Shown here in pieces: positions 51,651 through 64,000 of a stretch of DNA of 64,000 nt. The notes beneath the pieces were generated by a model. That model saw only the letters and a program-made list of their open reading frames with translations, did no database searches and was not told where the DNA came from. The stretch is taken from assembly GCF_018991925.1 (NCBI RefSeq), contig NW_024722158.1:558057-622056 (forward strand), written 5' to 3'. The position numbers were made by a program, and so were the translations under genes. The DNA comes from Homarus americanus. Its lineage: Eukaryota; Arthropoda; Malacostraca; Decapoda; Nephropidae. Each line of letters opens with the position of its first letter. Position 1 is the stretch's first letter.

Positions 51651-53194
51651 GGGGTACCTGAGGGTGAAATGAGGGTGCCCAGAAATGTCGTGGGCATGGT
51701 GTTGCTGCCCGTGGTAACTGCGGGTAGACTGGTGCAGGCGTAGTTTGTTGATGGTGCTGCTGGGCTGGGGGCCCAACGGGTAAGGTGGCTGGTTTGACTC
51801 GGTCTATGCTGACGGTGTCATGCCTACCATTCCGGATAATCGTCAGGAACTTTGCTGAACGGGTAACCACCTGGAAGGGTCCATTGTAGGGTCGTTGTAA
51901 TGGGTTGCGGTGAGCATCATGCCTGACGAAAACATACTCGGCTGTGAGTAGTGCAGGAGGGATGTGTTCAGGGCGCCGAGGAGGCTGGCGTGGAGCAGTA
52001 GCTCTGAATGCAGAAACTGCTTGTCGTAGCTTTTGGAGTAAGCCGTGACAAACGGCAGGAGTGGTTTGGTGGACGTCAGGAGGGAGTGAGAAATCCCCAG
52101 GTAGGCGAAGGGGCTCGCCTAGTGTAAGATCTGCTGGGCTACTGTCCATATCCTCCTTGTGTGACGCACGGATGCCGAGGGGCACTAAGGGAAGTGCATC
52201 AGTCCAGCTGTAAGGGTTGTGCTGTGCCTTGAGTGCGTCCTTCAGCTGCCGGTGAAACCACTCTACCATGCCGTTGGCTTGAGGGTGGTATGCTGTAGTG
52301 CGTTGCCTAGACGTGCCGAGGAACTGTAAGAGGTGCTGCCAGAGTTGTGACTCAAACTGGACTCCTCGGTCAGTGATTACGGTTGCGGAGGGGCCAAAAC
52401 GGGAAACCCAACCGGACATGAAGGCGCGGACAGTAGTCTCTGCTGTAGCATTTGGCATGGGAATTGCTTCTGTCCACCTGGTGAAACGGTCGATGCAGGT
52501 GAAGATGTAGGTGCTACCGTAGGATGATGGAAGAGGTCCCACGATGTCGAGGTGTACTACTTGAAAACGTCCTTTGGGAATAGGGAAGGTTTGTAAGGGG
52601 GCCCGTATGTGATGATGTATTTTGGAGGACTGGCAGGCCAGGCACTGGGCAGCCCATTTCTTAGTATCAGACTTAATGCCGGGCCAGACGACACGTTGCG
52701 TGAGGAGGCGCTGGGAGGCCCGCACACCCGGGTGGCTGAGACCATGGATGCGGTCGAAAACAGCGCGGCGGTGGACGTGAGGCACGAACGGTCTAGGCTG
52801 CCCACAGGATACGTCGCACCACAATTTTATCTTTGTGCCAGGAACAGGGAGTTCTTGGAGTGTGAGGCCTGAGGGGGATGTCTTGTATGCTGCCAGGTCT
52901 TCGTCGTTCTCTTGAGCTGCGGCTAGCTGCCCATAATCTATGGGTGGAGATGAGGGAAGAATGTTGGATATACAACGAGAGAGGGCGTCGGCGATCTTGT
53001 TGTGGCTGCCTTTAATGTGTTGGACGTCGTTGGAGAACTCCGAGATGTAAGCCAAGTGGCGCAGGACACGAGGTGTATGTGACTGGGAAGCTGAAGCGAA
53101 GGCGTGGACGAGGGGCTTGTGATCAGTGAAGATGGTGAACTGACGGGCCTCGAGGAAGTGCTGGAAATGTTTGACAGCCAGGTATATGGCCAGG

Positions 53195-53336
53195 AGTGTA
53201 TATGTACGTATATACAGTAGTATTCCACATACACGTAAGTATAAATAAAAAGTTCATGTGATGATCGGACAACGTCCATTTCGGTTAACGTCACGTTTCC
53301 AAGAACGTATCTAGGACGTTAACCGGCGCATGACTG
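53195..53336. mobile_element. Right end of the 'GCGCCGGTTAACGTCC' TIR element
   Basis: Ends GACGTTAACCGGCGCATGACTG, the inverted partner of 49967 or 49224, followed by TA. A second, more diverged right end is at 54870-55019. The nesting of the two pairs is ambiguous. Confidence 0.75.
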
Positions 53337-53439
53337 TACTTGCGACACTGGCCAGTTGCTTCTGGTGTTATGGTACAGGGGTACCAAGTGACAGCACTAG
53401 GATCCCGCTTCCTTTATCAAGGAATAAATAATTGGAATT

Positions 53440-54178
53440 GAAATTGAATTGCAAATATAGCTTGTTTATACAGGTATTCAAATAAATTACTATCTTACAA
53501 GAATCCCAGCAATGTAAGTTATATTCACCCAGGTCGTTTGGGTGGCAAATTATGAGAAGAGCTTAGTCACTCTTAAGTAATGATAAATAAACACGCAGGC
53601 CTTCAGTTCCAACTATCAAATCTTATCTCAAATAAATAAAGACACTTTGTCACCTCTCTTCCGCCCCCCCCGTGTTCCCCCCCCTTCTTCCCACGATCGG
53701 CTGGCTACCTCCCTCCTTGTGTTCCCAGACAAAAGATTGGTGATTTCTTTATGTTTATTTTATATAATATCTCAGACTAAAGTTAGGATAATATAATTTG
53801 CATTGCTGAAATCCTTGCAAGACAGAGATTAATTTAAATAAAAGCGTCATATATTTTGCTCAAGATATAAAATGTAGTACATTAGTGTACAATACTGTAG
53901 TACATTTTATAAAAAGTTTTTCAACTGTATTTTTGGGGAGATTTACATAGATTTCGTCATTTATTTTCATCCATTTACATGCACACACCATACTAAAAGA
54001 AACGTAAACGAAATAAATGACCTTAGTGCAAATCACTATCTTACAAGAATCCCAGCAATGTTAATTATATTCTCCTAGGTCATATCACTGGCATTTTAAA
54101 ATGAGAGAAGCTTAGTAGGACTGTTTAATAAACACACAGAGACCTTCGGCTCAAACTGTCAAACATGTCACCTCAACG

Positions 54179-54233
<55 letters not shown>

Positions 54234-56080
54234 AGCCTTTTAGGCTTACAGGTTTTATCTTATATAATATCTCAGACTAAAGTTAGGAGATTATAATTTG
54301 CATTGCTGAAATCCTTGCAAGACAGCCAATAATTTGAATATAAACGTCATATATTTTGCTCAAGAGATAAAAACTGTTGTACATTAGTGTACAGTACTGT
54401 AGTACATTTTATAAAAAAGTTTTTCAACTGTATTTTTGGGTACATTTACATAGATTTCTTAGTGCAAAGTTGGAGTGCACACGTACTAATTTGATTACGG
54501 TACTAAAATTGTTTTGTCTAGTGCAAATTATAGCATGTTTATATTATAATTAATCAGTATGTTACAAGAATCCCAGCTATGTTAATTATATTCACCCAGG
54601 TCATTTCACTGGCTTTTTATAAGAGAGAAGCTTAGTCACCTAAGAACTGATAAATATACACACGTTAGACCTGGGCCTGTGCCAACTGTCAAACGTACTA
54701 CCTCCCCTTCCCCCACGCCCCCTCGCTCGCTCCCACCCTCTCTCTCCCCCATCTGCTGGCGTTGCTGGAATCCTTGTAAAACAGTGAATAATTTTAATAT
54801 AAACGTCATGTATTTTGCACAAGAGATAAAAATTAATCACCTGTATCACATTACAGTAGTGATTTAAGAGTAAAAGTGTATATGTACGTATATAGTATAG
54901 TTTAATACATACACAAAAGTATAAATACAAAGTTTATGTGATGATCCCAGGACCAGCGTCTATTTCAGTTAACATCACATTTCCAAACATTATATGGGGC
55001 GTTAACCCGGCGCATTCTGTACTTAAATTGTTATGTCTATTGCAAATATAGATTGTTTATACAGGTATTCAAATAAATCACTATCTTACAAGAATCCCAG
55101 GAATGTAAGTTATATTCACCCAGGTCGTTTGGGTGCCAAATTATGAGAAGAGCTTATTCACTCTTAAGTAATGATAAATAAACAGTAGGCCTTCAGCGCC
55201 AACTGTCACATCTTATCTCAAATAAATAAACAAACACCACACTCTGTCACCTCCCACCCCCCCCCCATGCTCGCTGGCTACCTCCCTCCTTGTGTTCCCA
55301 GACAAAAGATTGGTGATAACTTTATTCTTTAAGGTGTTTATTTCATATAATATCTCAGACTAAAGTTAGGAGATTATAATTTGCATTGCTGGAATCCTTG
55401 CAAGACAGCCAATAATTTGAATATAAACATCACATATTTTGCTCAAGATATAAAAATGTAATACATTAGTGTACTGTGTAGTACATTATATAATACAGTA
55501 TAAAGTTTTCAACTGTAATTTTGGGTGGATTTACATAAATATCTTCATTTATTTTCATCCATTTACATGCACACACCGTACTAAAAGAAATAAATGACCT
55601 TAGTGCAAAGCTGGAGTGTACATGTACTAATTTCATTACGGTACTAAAATTGTTATGTCTAGTGCAAATTAGAGCATGTCGCTATTCAAATTAATCAGTG
55701 TCTTACAAGAATCCCTGCAATGTTAATTATATTCTCCCAGGTCATTTCACTGGCATTTTAAAATGGGAGAAGCGTAGTAGGATTGTTAAATACACACAGA
55801 GACCTTCGGCTCAAACTGTCAAACATATCATCTCAACCCACCCCCCCCCCACCCATCGCTGGCTGGCTGGCTCCATCCCTCCCTCCCTCCCCCATCTGCT
55901 CAGCCGGGGGTTTATTTACGCTTACAGTTTTTATCTTATATAATATCTCAGAATAAAGTTAGGAGATTATAATTTGCATTGCTGGAATCCTTGCAAGACA
56001 GCCAATAATTTGAATATAAACGTCATATATTTTGCTCAAGAGATAAAAATTGTTGTACATTAGTGTACAGTACTGGTTTT
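53440..56080. repeat. Satellite-like tandem units of about 500-600 bp
   Basis: About five units, each with ATCTTACAAGAATCCCAGC, AATGTTAATTATATTC, a C-rich stretch (CTCCCTCC and C runs), ATCTCAGACTAAAGTTAGGA and ATAAACGTCATATATTTTGC. The ACTAAAGTTAGG mark recurs near 53771, 54271, 55354 and 55947. Units differ by deletions, and one spans a TIR end (55019). Related to 40140-41170. Confidence 0.82.
54179..54233 (+). repeat. 55-base poly-C homopolymer
   Basis: Fifty-five consecutive C. Sister satellite units have shorter C runs at the same place (53660, 55257, 55842), so this is an expanded version, possibly also a sequencing or assembly artefact. Confidence 0.9.
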
Positions 56081-56624
56081 CAGTTAGAAAAACTGTTGTA
56101 TTTCAATAATATTCCCTCCTAATTGACTTGAATAAATACTTGAATGGAAATATACAATATTTTTGTTGAAACTACCCGCATTTCAGTGTACAGTGTCTTG
56201 ATAATAAATGGTAAACAATTTGCCTTCGGCACTCTGTGTTTCAGGCACGGCGAGCCTCAGTTTATAGGACGTAGTGTGTTTTTACTGAAGGTTTAGGTTG
56301 TTCGAATACCCTCAAAAACTTGGGTTGACCTATAAACAAGGAATATCATAAATTAACGATTTTTTGAAAAAAAAAAATCAGGGTCGATCTACAATGCTGA
56401 TGTCAACACAAGCATGGTTACAGCAAGACTGACTGAGTGAGGGAGCGCGGGGTGGAGTGTGTGTGTGTGTGTGTGTGTGTGTGGGATGGCGGGCGGTGTG
56501 CGGTTCCGCGCGCGATTTGAATGTACTTCAATTACTTCAATGTACAGAATATTCCTCCGGCGGGGCAATCCGCGTATTTGCGAATCCGTGTATGCTAAAC
56601 CCGCGTATCTGAAGGGCCAACTGT
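56080..56624 (+). mobile_element. Fragment of the outer 9513-type TIR element, right end
   Basis: Contains AATGCTGATGTCAACACAAG, GACTGACTGAGTGAGGG, a (GT)n run at 56457-56482 and the end AATCCGCGTATTTGCGAATC through GAAGGGCCAACTG, matching 16560-16777. No left partner was identified. Confidence 0.8.
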
Positions 56625-56629
56625 ATATA

Positions 56630-56870
56630 TATAATCAACACCTCACCCCGCCAGGATTCTAACCCACGATCTTAAGACTGTGACCGGGGAACGTTACCTC
56701 TTGGCCACCAGGACACTAAAAGCATTCCTAGACTCTGTTATATTTCTCACAAAGCCTGTTCAACGAGCTTATGGTGCCGTGAACCTCTAATGGGGACTAC
56801 CCATGCCGCTTAGGTGATCAGAAAAGTCCGCGTGCTTTATTGAGCTAATGAAATATATATGGATCCTCGC
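56630..56870 (-). mobile_element. tRNA-derived SINE, minus strand
   Basis: Reverse complement carries the tRNA-like head with a TGGTGGCCAAGAGGTAACGTT A-box region. The B-box is degraded (plus strand GGATTCTAACCCACGA). Upstream of it is GACTCTGTTATATTTCTCAC. Same family as 61043-61488. Confidence 0.75.
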
Positions 56871-57811
56871 ACAGCTAAACGAAATGTTAGCTTCGCTAAC
56901 CGCTATTCTGCTAACTAAAAAGTTAACTTCGCTAAACCGCTAAACAGCTAAAAAAAATTTGCGGAAGCTAACGCTAACTGCTAACTTTTATTATATGAAT
57001 TTAACTTCGTTTTTTTTTTTTGGGGGGGGGGGCTCTAAAACCCTTAAAAACAGACCTAGAGAGCTGAAATTTTTGCATTTTATCTTGTTGCTTAGACATA
57101 GAACTTTCCAGAAAGGTATAGCATGCCAAGATCAGATGATGATCAAGGTGTACACAAATAATTAAATGAACAAATGAAATTAAACATTTGTTTACATTCA
57201 AGTTTCAACATACACTTTATAATCATTATTTACTGTACGAAAAAACAGAAAGTATTAAACGAATCCAAAAACTATAGTACTGTATAGCATAGGTAGCAAA
57301 TAGCATCATGTCAAGATCAGATGATGTTCAACTTATTAAGGTGTACACTGTACACAATTTCACAAATAATTAATCTGCATTCTGATACAACCTATCAGCC
57401 TTATTCATTATTTATGTCAATATGCAATACCAACCACATACACATTATACCAGAGCATTTTTATATAACTTATTGTTGGTCTTAGTCATTATACCAGTGC
57501 ATTTTTATATAACTTATTGTTGGTCTTAGTCATGTAAATAAACAAAAATCTCTAAACTTTAATGAAAAGTAAGTTTTTAGAAAATTTTGTTTGGCGCACA
57601 CCTTGGAAGACATTCTGGTTATGAACTTATGCAGTACTTAGCATAACCAAATATATTGACACAAAAAATCCTAATCAAATTAACAAATAAATGAGAAATG
57701 AAATTATACATTAGTTTACAATTACATTCTATGATTCTTTCAACATACACTGACAGTCTTTATTTACTGTAAAAAAAAAAGTATTAAACTTTAATAATCA
57801 AAAAATTCCAT
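56871..57811. other. GCTAAC-rich stretch then AT-rich DNA, no gene
   Basis: 56871-57000 is dense in GTTAGC/GCTAAC words in both orientations, resembling the subterminal region of an hAT element whose transposase lies at 57812-58967. Poly-T/G follows near 57010. 57434-57540 holds a 51-bp duplication (TTATACCAG(A/T)GCATTTTTATA). Confidence 0.55.
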
Positions 57812-58967
57812 TCACTCAGGCTGCAGTGGCTGGGCCTTCTCCATCGCCTCGACGTGATGCTGGTTGCCCTTCATAAACATCAGCCTCTCAAAGTTGCCAT
57901 CTGACAGGGTGGCTCTCTTGGCCCTCAAGATATCTTTGCCTATAGAGAATAGGCGCTCAACTGCAGCACTGGATGGGATGGCGGTGTTATACTTGTCGAA
58001 CAGGTCGATCAAGACCTGCTCACCCAAGAAGGCGACGTCAGTCAGGACCTCCTTCGAGCCGGCCTCCAGCCAGGTCTTCACCAAGTTCTGTGTCTTGGAC
58101 TTCAGTGACCTGTGGCTCCTGCTCTCCCGGGGCTGAGTGATACTGCTGAAGAAGTCATCTTTCTCATCCTCATTGCTGGTGGTGCTGCTGCCCCCCTCAC
58201 TGGTCTCCATAAGGGCTCTCTCCATGACGGTCTCCATGGCGTTCTTTACCCTGGTGAGCTGGTTGTTATTATACTGCTCCAGCCAGAACAGGCGAAACTT
58301 GGGGTGGAAGGTAGTAGTCAGCTGGCACTGCTGGTCATCTAGGAGGAGCCCAAACCTTTTCGTGATGCCTGCCAGTATTGCGTCTGACAAAGGTTGGGGA
58401 TTCCACTACATGCAGCGGTAGCATGTTGCAAACGAACAGGTCCACAACCCTTTTGTCCACCACAGACTGATGGACACCAGTGCCAGCAGCTGATTAGCCA
58501 AATGCCTCGCCAATGTTGGGCTGGCGTGGTTTCTCTGCAGGTGGCCGCGACGATTGGCTGCTGCTCCTGCTAATGGCACCGCTACCAGAAGACTGCCTGT
58601 GTTTCCCACTGGAAAAGCTAGCCTTGATCCTCTCCTCAAACTGGATGGCATGCGCTGGGTTTTTCCTCTTGACATGCGACTTCAAGTTGTAGAGGCTTGT
58701 CGCCTGTCCCTTGATGGTGGTCTCCTTGGGCTAGCACATGACACACTGGAAGTACAAGATGTTGGCGTTCCTCTTATCCCTTGACTTAAGGACAAAGTAG
58801 TCATCCAGGTGGGGCCACGGGCTCTGAGACTCCTGGGCCTGGCCCTCAGCCTGAGCGGCCTCCGCCTCAGCGGCCTCACTCACAGCCACTGCAGGCTTCT
58901 CAACACTGTCAACAGGCTCACCTGGCCCAGCATCGTCAGGCGGAACAAAAACGTCTTCACCTTCCAT
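57812..58967 (-). pseudogene. BED-finger hAT transposase, internally deleted
   Basis: The N-terminal frame (58967) has an acidic Ala/Glu-rich lead and a BED-type zinc finger start (DDYFVLKSRDKRNANILYFQ then CVMC), then a stop. The finger continues in frame after the stop (LYNLKSHVKRKNPAHAIQFE, frame 58735-58497). A stop follows QPNIGEAFG. Beyond it a VDKRVVDLFVCNMLPLHVVE block typical of hAT transposases is read. It joins at about 58390 to the C-terminal dimerisation region (SSAAVERLFSIGKDILRAKR, ending QPLQPE). The bulk of the catalytic domain is deleted. Confidence 0.85.
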
Positions 58968-59353
<386 letters not shown>

Positions 59354-59429
59354 TGATTCTAAGCTGTGTTTTTTCCTGTCTGACCTACATAATTACAATT
59401 ATTTGCTACATGGAATACAATAAATCCAT

Positions 59430-60831
<1,402 letters not shown>

Positions 60832-60931
60832 NNNNNNNNNNNNNNNNNNNNNNNNNNNNNNNNNNNNNNNNNNNNNNNNNNNNNNNNNNNNNNNNNNNNN
60901 NNNNNNNNNNNNNNNNNNNNNNNNNNNNNNN
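60832..60931. other. Assembly gap of 100 N
   Basis: One hundred undetermined bases directly next to a (TA)n tract, a typical place for an assembly to break. Confidence 0.99.
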
Positions 60932-61488
<557 letters not shown>

Positions 61489-63000
61489 TAAAAAGAAAAC
61501 TCAGAAATTCAAGACAAGTGATTATCAGGACAAAAGGAAGTATGCCAGATCCAGGAACCAAGCAAAGTCACAGTGTAGAAAAGCTGAAAATGAGTTCTGG
61601 AGGCGGATTGCAAGCGAGGTCAAGTCAAACCCAAAGGTGTTTTACCACTACACAAAGTCAAAATTAAAAATGCAAGTAAGTGTATTGGACCTGAGGCTTG
61701 AAGATGGTAGTTACGCAGATTCTGACCAGGATAAAACTGAGGCATTGAACAGCTTTTCCTCGGTGTTTACAAGAGAGGATGCAATTAACCTTCCTGCGTT
61801 TGAGGAAAGACGGTTCGACACAGCACTGACCTACATTGTGTTCACAGAAGAGATTATAAGAAATAAACTGTCAAAGCTAAAGGTTCATAAGAGTCCTAGC
61901 ATGGATCGGAGACTTTCTGCTGGATCACAAACAGTGTGTGGTGATTAATGGTATGAAATTATCATGTGTACCTGTGACAAGTGGGGTACCACAGGGCAGT
62001 GTATTGGGCCCACTGTTATTTGTCTGTTTCATTAATGGCATGCCAGAAGCAATACACTCCTCCATACAAATGTTTGCCCATGATGCCAAATTATTTAAGG
62101 AAATTAAGAACCAAACAGACTGTGAAGAGCTACAGAAAGTTCTCTATGAGCTTCAAGAATGGTCGAGGAAATGGCTGCTAAGATTCAATATCATGAAGTG
62201 CAAGAGGACACACCTGGGTTGCACCAACAGAAAGAAGGTGTATCACATGTCCCAACAGGACGAAGAAACTGCATTAATTGAGACCAAATGTGAAAAGGTC
62301 CTGAGTGTGTATGTCGACAAGGAACTTAAGTTCTCTGGCTATTGTGAGAAGAAGGTGAATCAGGCAATGAAAATAGTAGGTCTTATAAGAAGGTCGTTTA
62401 GAAGTCTGGATGGTCTGTTGCTCATCGCGATCTTCAGGAGTGAGGTGCTTCCGATCTGGAGTACTGTCACTGCGCCTGGTCCCTGAGGTATGCTAGAGAT
62501 TGTCAATTGATTAAAAATTTCCAAAGGAGGGCCACCAGACTGGTGCCTGCTCTACGGAATCTCAGTTCCCCTGAGATATTAGATTGCCTGCAACTGCCTA
62601 GCTTATACTACAGATGGGCAAGGGGCGACCGAATTGAAGTGTATAAACATCTCAGAGGGCACTACTCAGTCGAATGTACAGTACATACCTGGAGCTGGGG
62701 GAAGCCCACCCAACAAGGGGTCACAGCTCAAGGCTGAAGAAGCCACAAGTCCAGAAAACTGTGTAGGCAAACTTTTTCGGAGTGAGAATTGTGAACTCAT
62801 GGAACAATCTGCCAGAGAGCGTTGTGACGGCACCGAGCGTGAGCTCATTCAAGGTCAGACTTGACCAATACTGGAGCAGGTTCTGATATATTCAGGAGCC
62901 AGTGCATGCCCAGTATTTGCCAACAATAAGGAACAGAGACATGACCGACCACCCAAACGGCTAATGATATGATTAGTGGCGAAGAGGATAGAGTAAAAGT
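61489..63000 (+). mobile_element. CR1/L2-like retroelement, copy 4, internally deleted
   Basis: Starts at the KRKTQKFKT region between endonuclease and RT (KKKTQKFKT in copy 2) and runs to LKVHKSPS. It then jumps across a deletion to a degraded AWIEDFL region and continues with SGVPQGSVLGPLLFVCFING and MFAHDAKLF, where the first catalytic Asp of FADD is His. The C-terminal region is frameshifted. The tail TGATTAGTGGCGAAGAGGAT and AGTAAAAGTAAAAGT is intact. Confidence 0.87.
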
Positions 63001-64000
63001 AAAAGTAGAAACGGATCTAGTTTAAGAGTTAGGGGGAAGGGAAAATGAGAAGGAGAGTGAAGAGTAGAATCGTCAGGATAAGAATGTGTGAAGTAAATCA
63101 TTGATAAAAAGAAGGAAGAAAGTAGGTGAAGCAACAGAACCCTGTGGAACACCACTATTGGTTGTGAAAGAGCGAGAGATCGATCCCTCGACAACAACTG
63201 CCATGGATCGCTTCTCAAGGAAGCTAGAAATGAGAGAACAAAGTGGGGGAGAGAAACCATAAGAAGGAAGATTAGAAAGCAAAGACTTGTGACATACCCT
63301 GTAAAATGCTTTGGAGTTGTCGAGGGCCATGACGAAAGTGTTCCCCATAATCCCTAAGAGAGGATGACCAAAGATGAGTGCAATAGGAGAAAAGATCACC
63401 AGTAGATCTCGCCTGGCGAAAGCCATACTGGTGATCCGACAAAAGACAAAGGCGTTCAAGGTGACGGAGAAAATGGGAGTTCAAGGTAGTTTCGAAAATT
63501 TTAGAGAGGGATGAAGTTAGGGCAATGGGGCGATAGTTAGAGGTATTAGAGTGATAACCCTTCTTCGGAATGGGCTGAACCAAGGCATGCTTCCAAGAAG
63601 AAGGAAAAGTTGGGGTTTTGAGGCAAAAGCGAAAGAGGCGAGCAAGCACAAGGGCCAGGGCTTCAGCACACTCACTCAGAACACGAGGGGGTATTCCGTC
63701 CGGTCCAAGCGCCTTATTCACATCCAACCTGGATAACACACCAGCAACCCAATTAATGGAGATTATAGGAAAGTGCATGGGTTCAGCAGAAGTAGGAGGG
63801 ATAGAGTGGGAATCATCTAAAGACAGAGTTAGAGGAGAATAAGGTGCCAAAGAGATTGACTTTATCAGGGGGAGAGTTGGCTATAGAGTTATCAGGTCGG
63901 AAAAGGGGGAGTACAGAAGTTATTCCAGATGTTTTTGGTTAAGGACCAGAAGGATTTACTAGAGGAAGAGTTAGTCAGGTCAGCGATCTTTCTTTTTTAT
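63001..64000 (-). mobile_element. Jockey-like non-LTR reverse transcriptase, partial, runs off window
   Basis: Minus frames enter at the right edge with a KSFWSLTKNIWNNFC-like block. They continue with KALGPDGIPPRVLSECAEAL, FPSSWKHALVQPIPKKGYHS, NYRPIALTSSLSKIFE and HQYGFRQARSTGDL. A frameshift near 63460 leads to MALDNSKAFYRVCHKSLLS and TTNSGVPQGSVASPTFFLLF. A further shift gives HSYPDDSTLHS. Both active-site blocks are altered (ALD-ISKAFD type to DNSKAFY; YADD to YPDD). The 3' end is lost at about 63001, where it abuts the tail of retroelement copy 4. Clade assignment is by resemblance only. Confidence 0.82.

Larger units (their letters stand above)
51198..53194 (-). pseudogene. Ty3/gypsy pol remnant: RNase H end and integrase
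   Basis: The minus frame enters at 53194 in the RNase H region (FTDHKPLVHAF, then DALSR). Counted from the Met at 53055, an H2C2 zinc site follows (H104, H108, C138, C141), then the integrase core D170, D229 and E265 with DD35E spacing. The motif is NGMVEWFHRQL where families usually have VERFHR. A Pro-rich tail of DPPPVIEPAPII-type repeats leads to a frameshift near 51440-51470. Past it the frame has TRSGRVVRTPARY, a usual gypsy pol ending, and runs on into the LTR. Gag, protease, RT and the 5' LTR are absent, cut at about 53195. No env-like frame. Inactive. Confidence 0.87.

Noticed and set aside
52298..52872. Plus-strand frames over the gypsy region
   Set aside because: Antisense shadows of the integrase gene.
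49224..55019. Single large TIR element bounded by 49224 and 55019
   Set aside because: Two left ends and two right ends are present and the pairing is ambiguous, so a single element was not claimed.

Overview
The window is animal nuclear DNA with genome-scale repeat content, most likely from an arthropod and probably a crustacean such as a decapod. The reasons are intron-split host exons with vertebrate/arthropod-type products, many metazoan transposon families (Tigger/pogo, hAT, CR1/L2-like and Jockey-like non-LTR elements, Penelope-like elements, a Ty3/gypsy remnant), very long (TA)n microsatellites, and a multicopy protein family that I recall from arthropod genomes. The species cannot be fixed from the sequence. 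Almost everything here is mobile or repetitive DNA. Only two host protein-coding exons are recognisable.

Layout. 1-7203 is one large G-rich minisatellite array with a 100-base assembly gap. 7845-9004 is a 5'-truncated CR1/L2-like retroelement (minus strand). 9513-16777 is a nest of transposons inside transposons: an outer TIR element; an hAT element with a perfect 8-bp target duplication; two TIR elements abutting each other; Tigger-type non-autonomous elements within those; and microsatellites. 17284-19748 is a complete Tigger element with an uninterrupted 635-aa transposase, inside another TIR pair. 19950-23230 is a nearly full-length CR1/L2-like element with a long open frame but damaged catalytic residues, inserted in a 42-bp minisatellite. 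24850-25900 is a decayed copy of it. 26144-28659 is a second, frameshifted Tigger family. 28888-32760 holds a Tigger fragment, a short TIR element, and a conserved arthropod protein pseudogene split by another LINE fragment.

Host exons. The last exon of a CDK5RAP3 gene lies at 36171-36420 (+). The last exon of mitochondrial single-stranded DNA-binding protein lies at 44107-44336 (+). Both have splice acceptors and stop codons; no upstream exons were recognised. Between and beyond them are further TIR elements, satellite-like tandem repeats (40.1-41.2 kb and 53.4-56.1 kb), a palindromic Tigger derivative (44787-47343), Tigger MITEs, a gypsy 3' end with LTR and polypurine tract (50654-53194), an internally deleted BED-finger hAT element (57.8-59.0 kb), two convergent Penelope-like 3' ends meeting at a (TA)n tract (59.4-60.8 kb), tRNA-derived SINE copies, a CR1/L2-like fragment, and a Jockey-like reverse transcriptase running off the right edge.

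Nothing here forms an operon or pathway. The biology is in how the elements interact: nesting, inverted duplication, parasites keeping only DNA-binding or start-codon parts of their parents, satellite units travelling inside TIR elements, and retroelement ends joined to (TA)n. TIR boundaries are given where both ends and the TA duplication can be read. Family names for non-LTR elements are by motif recognition only.
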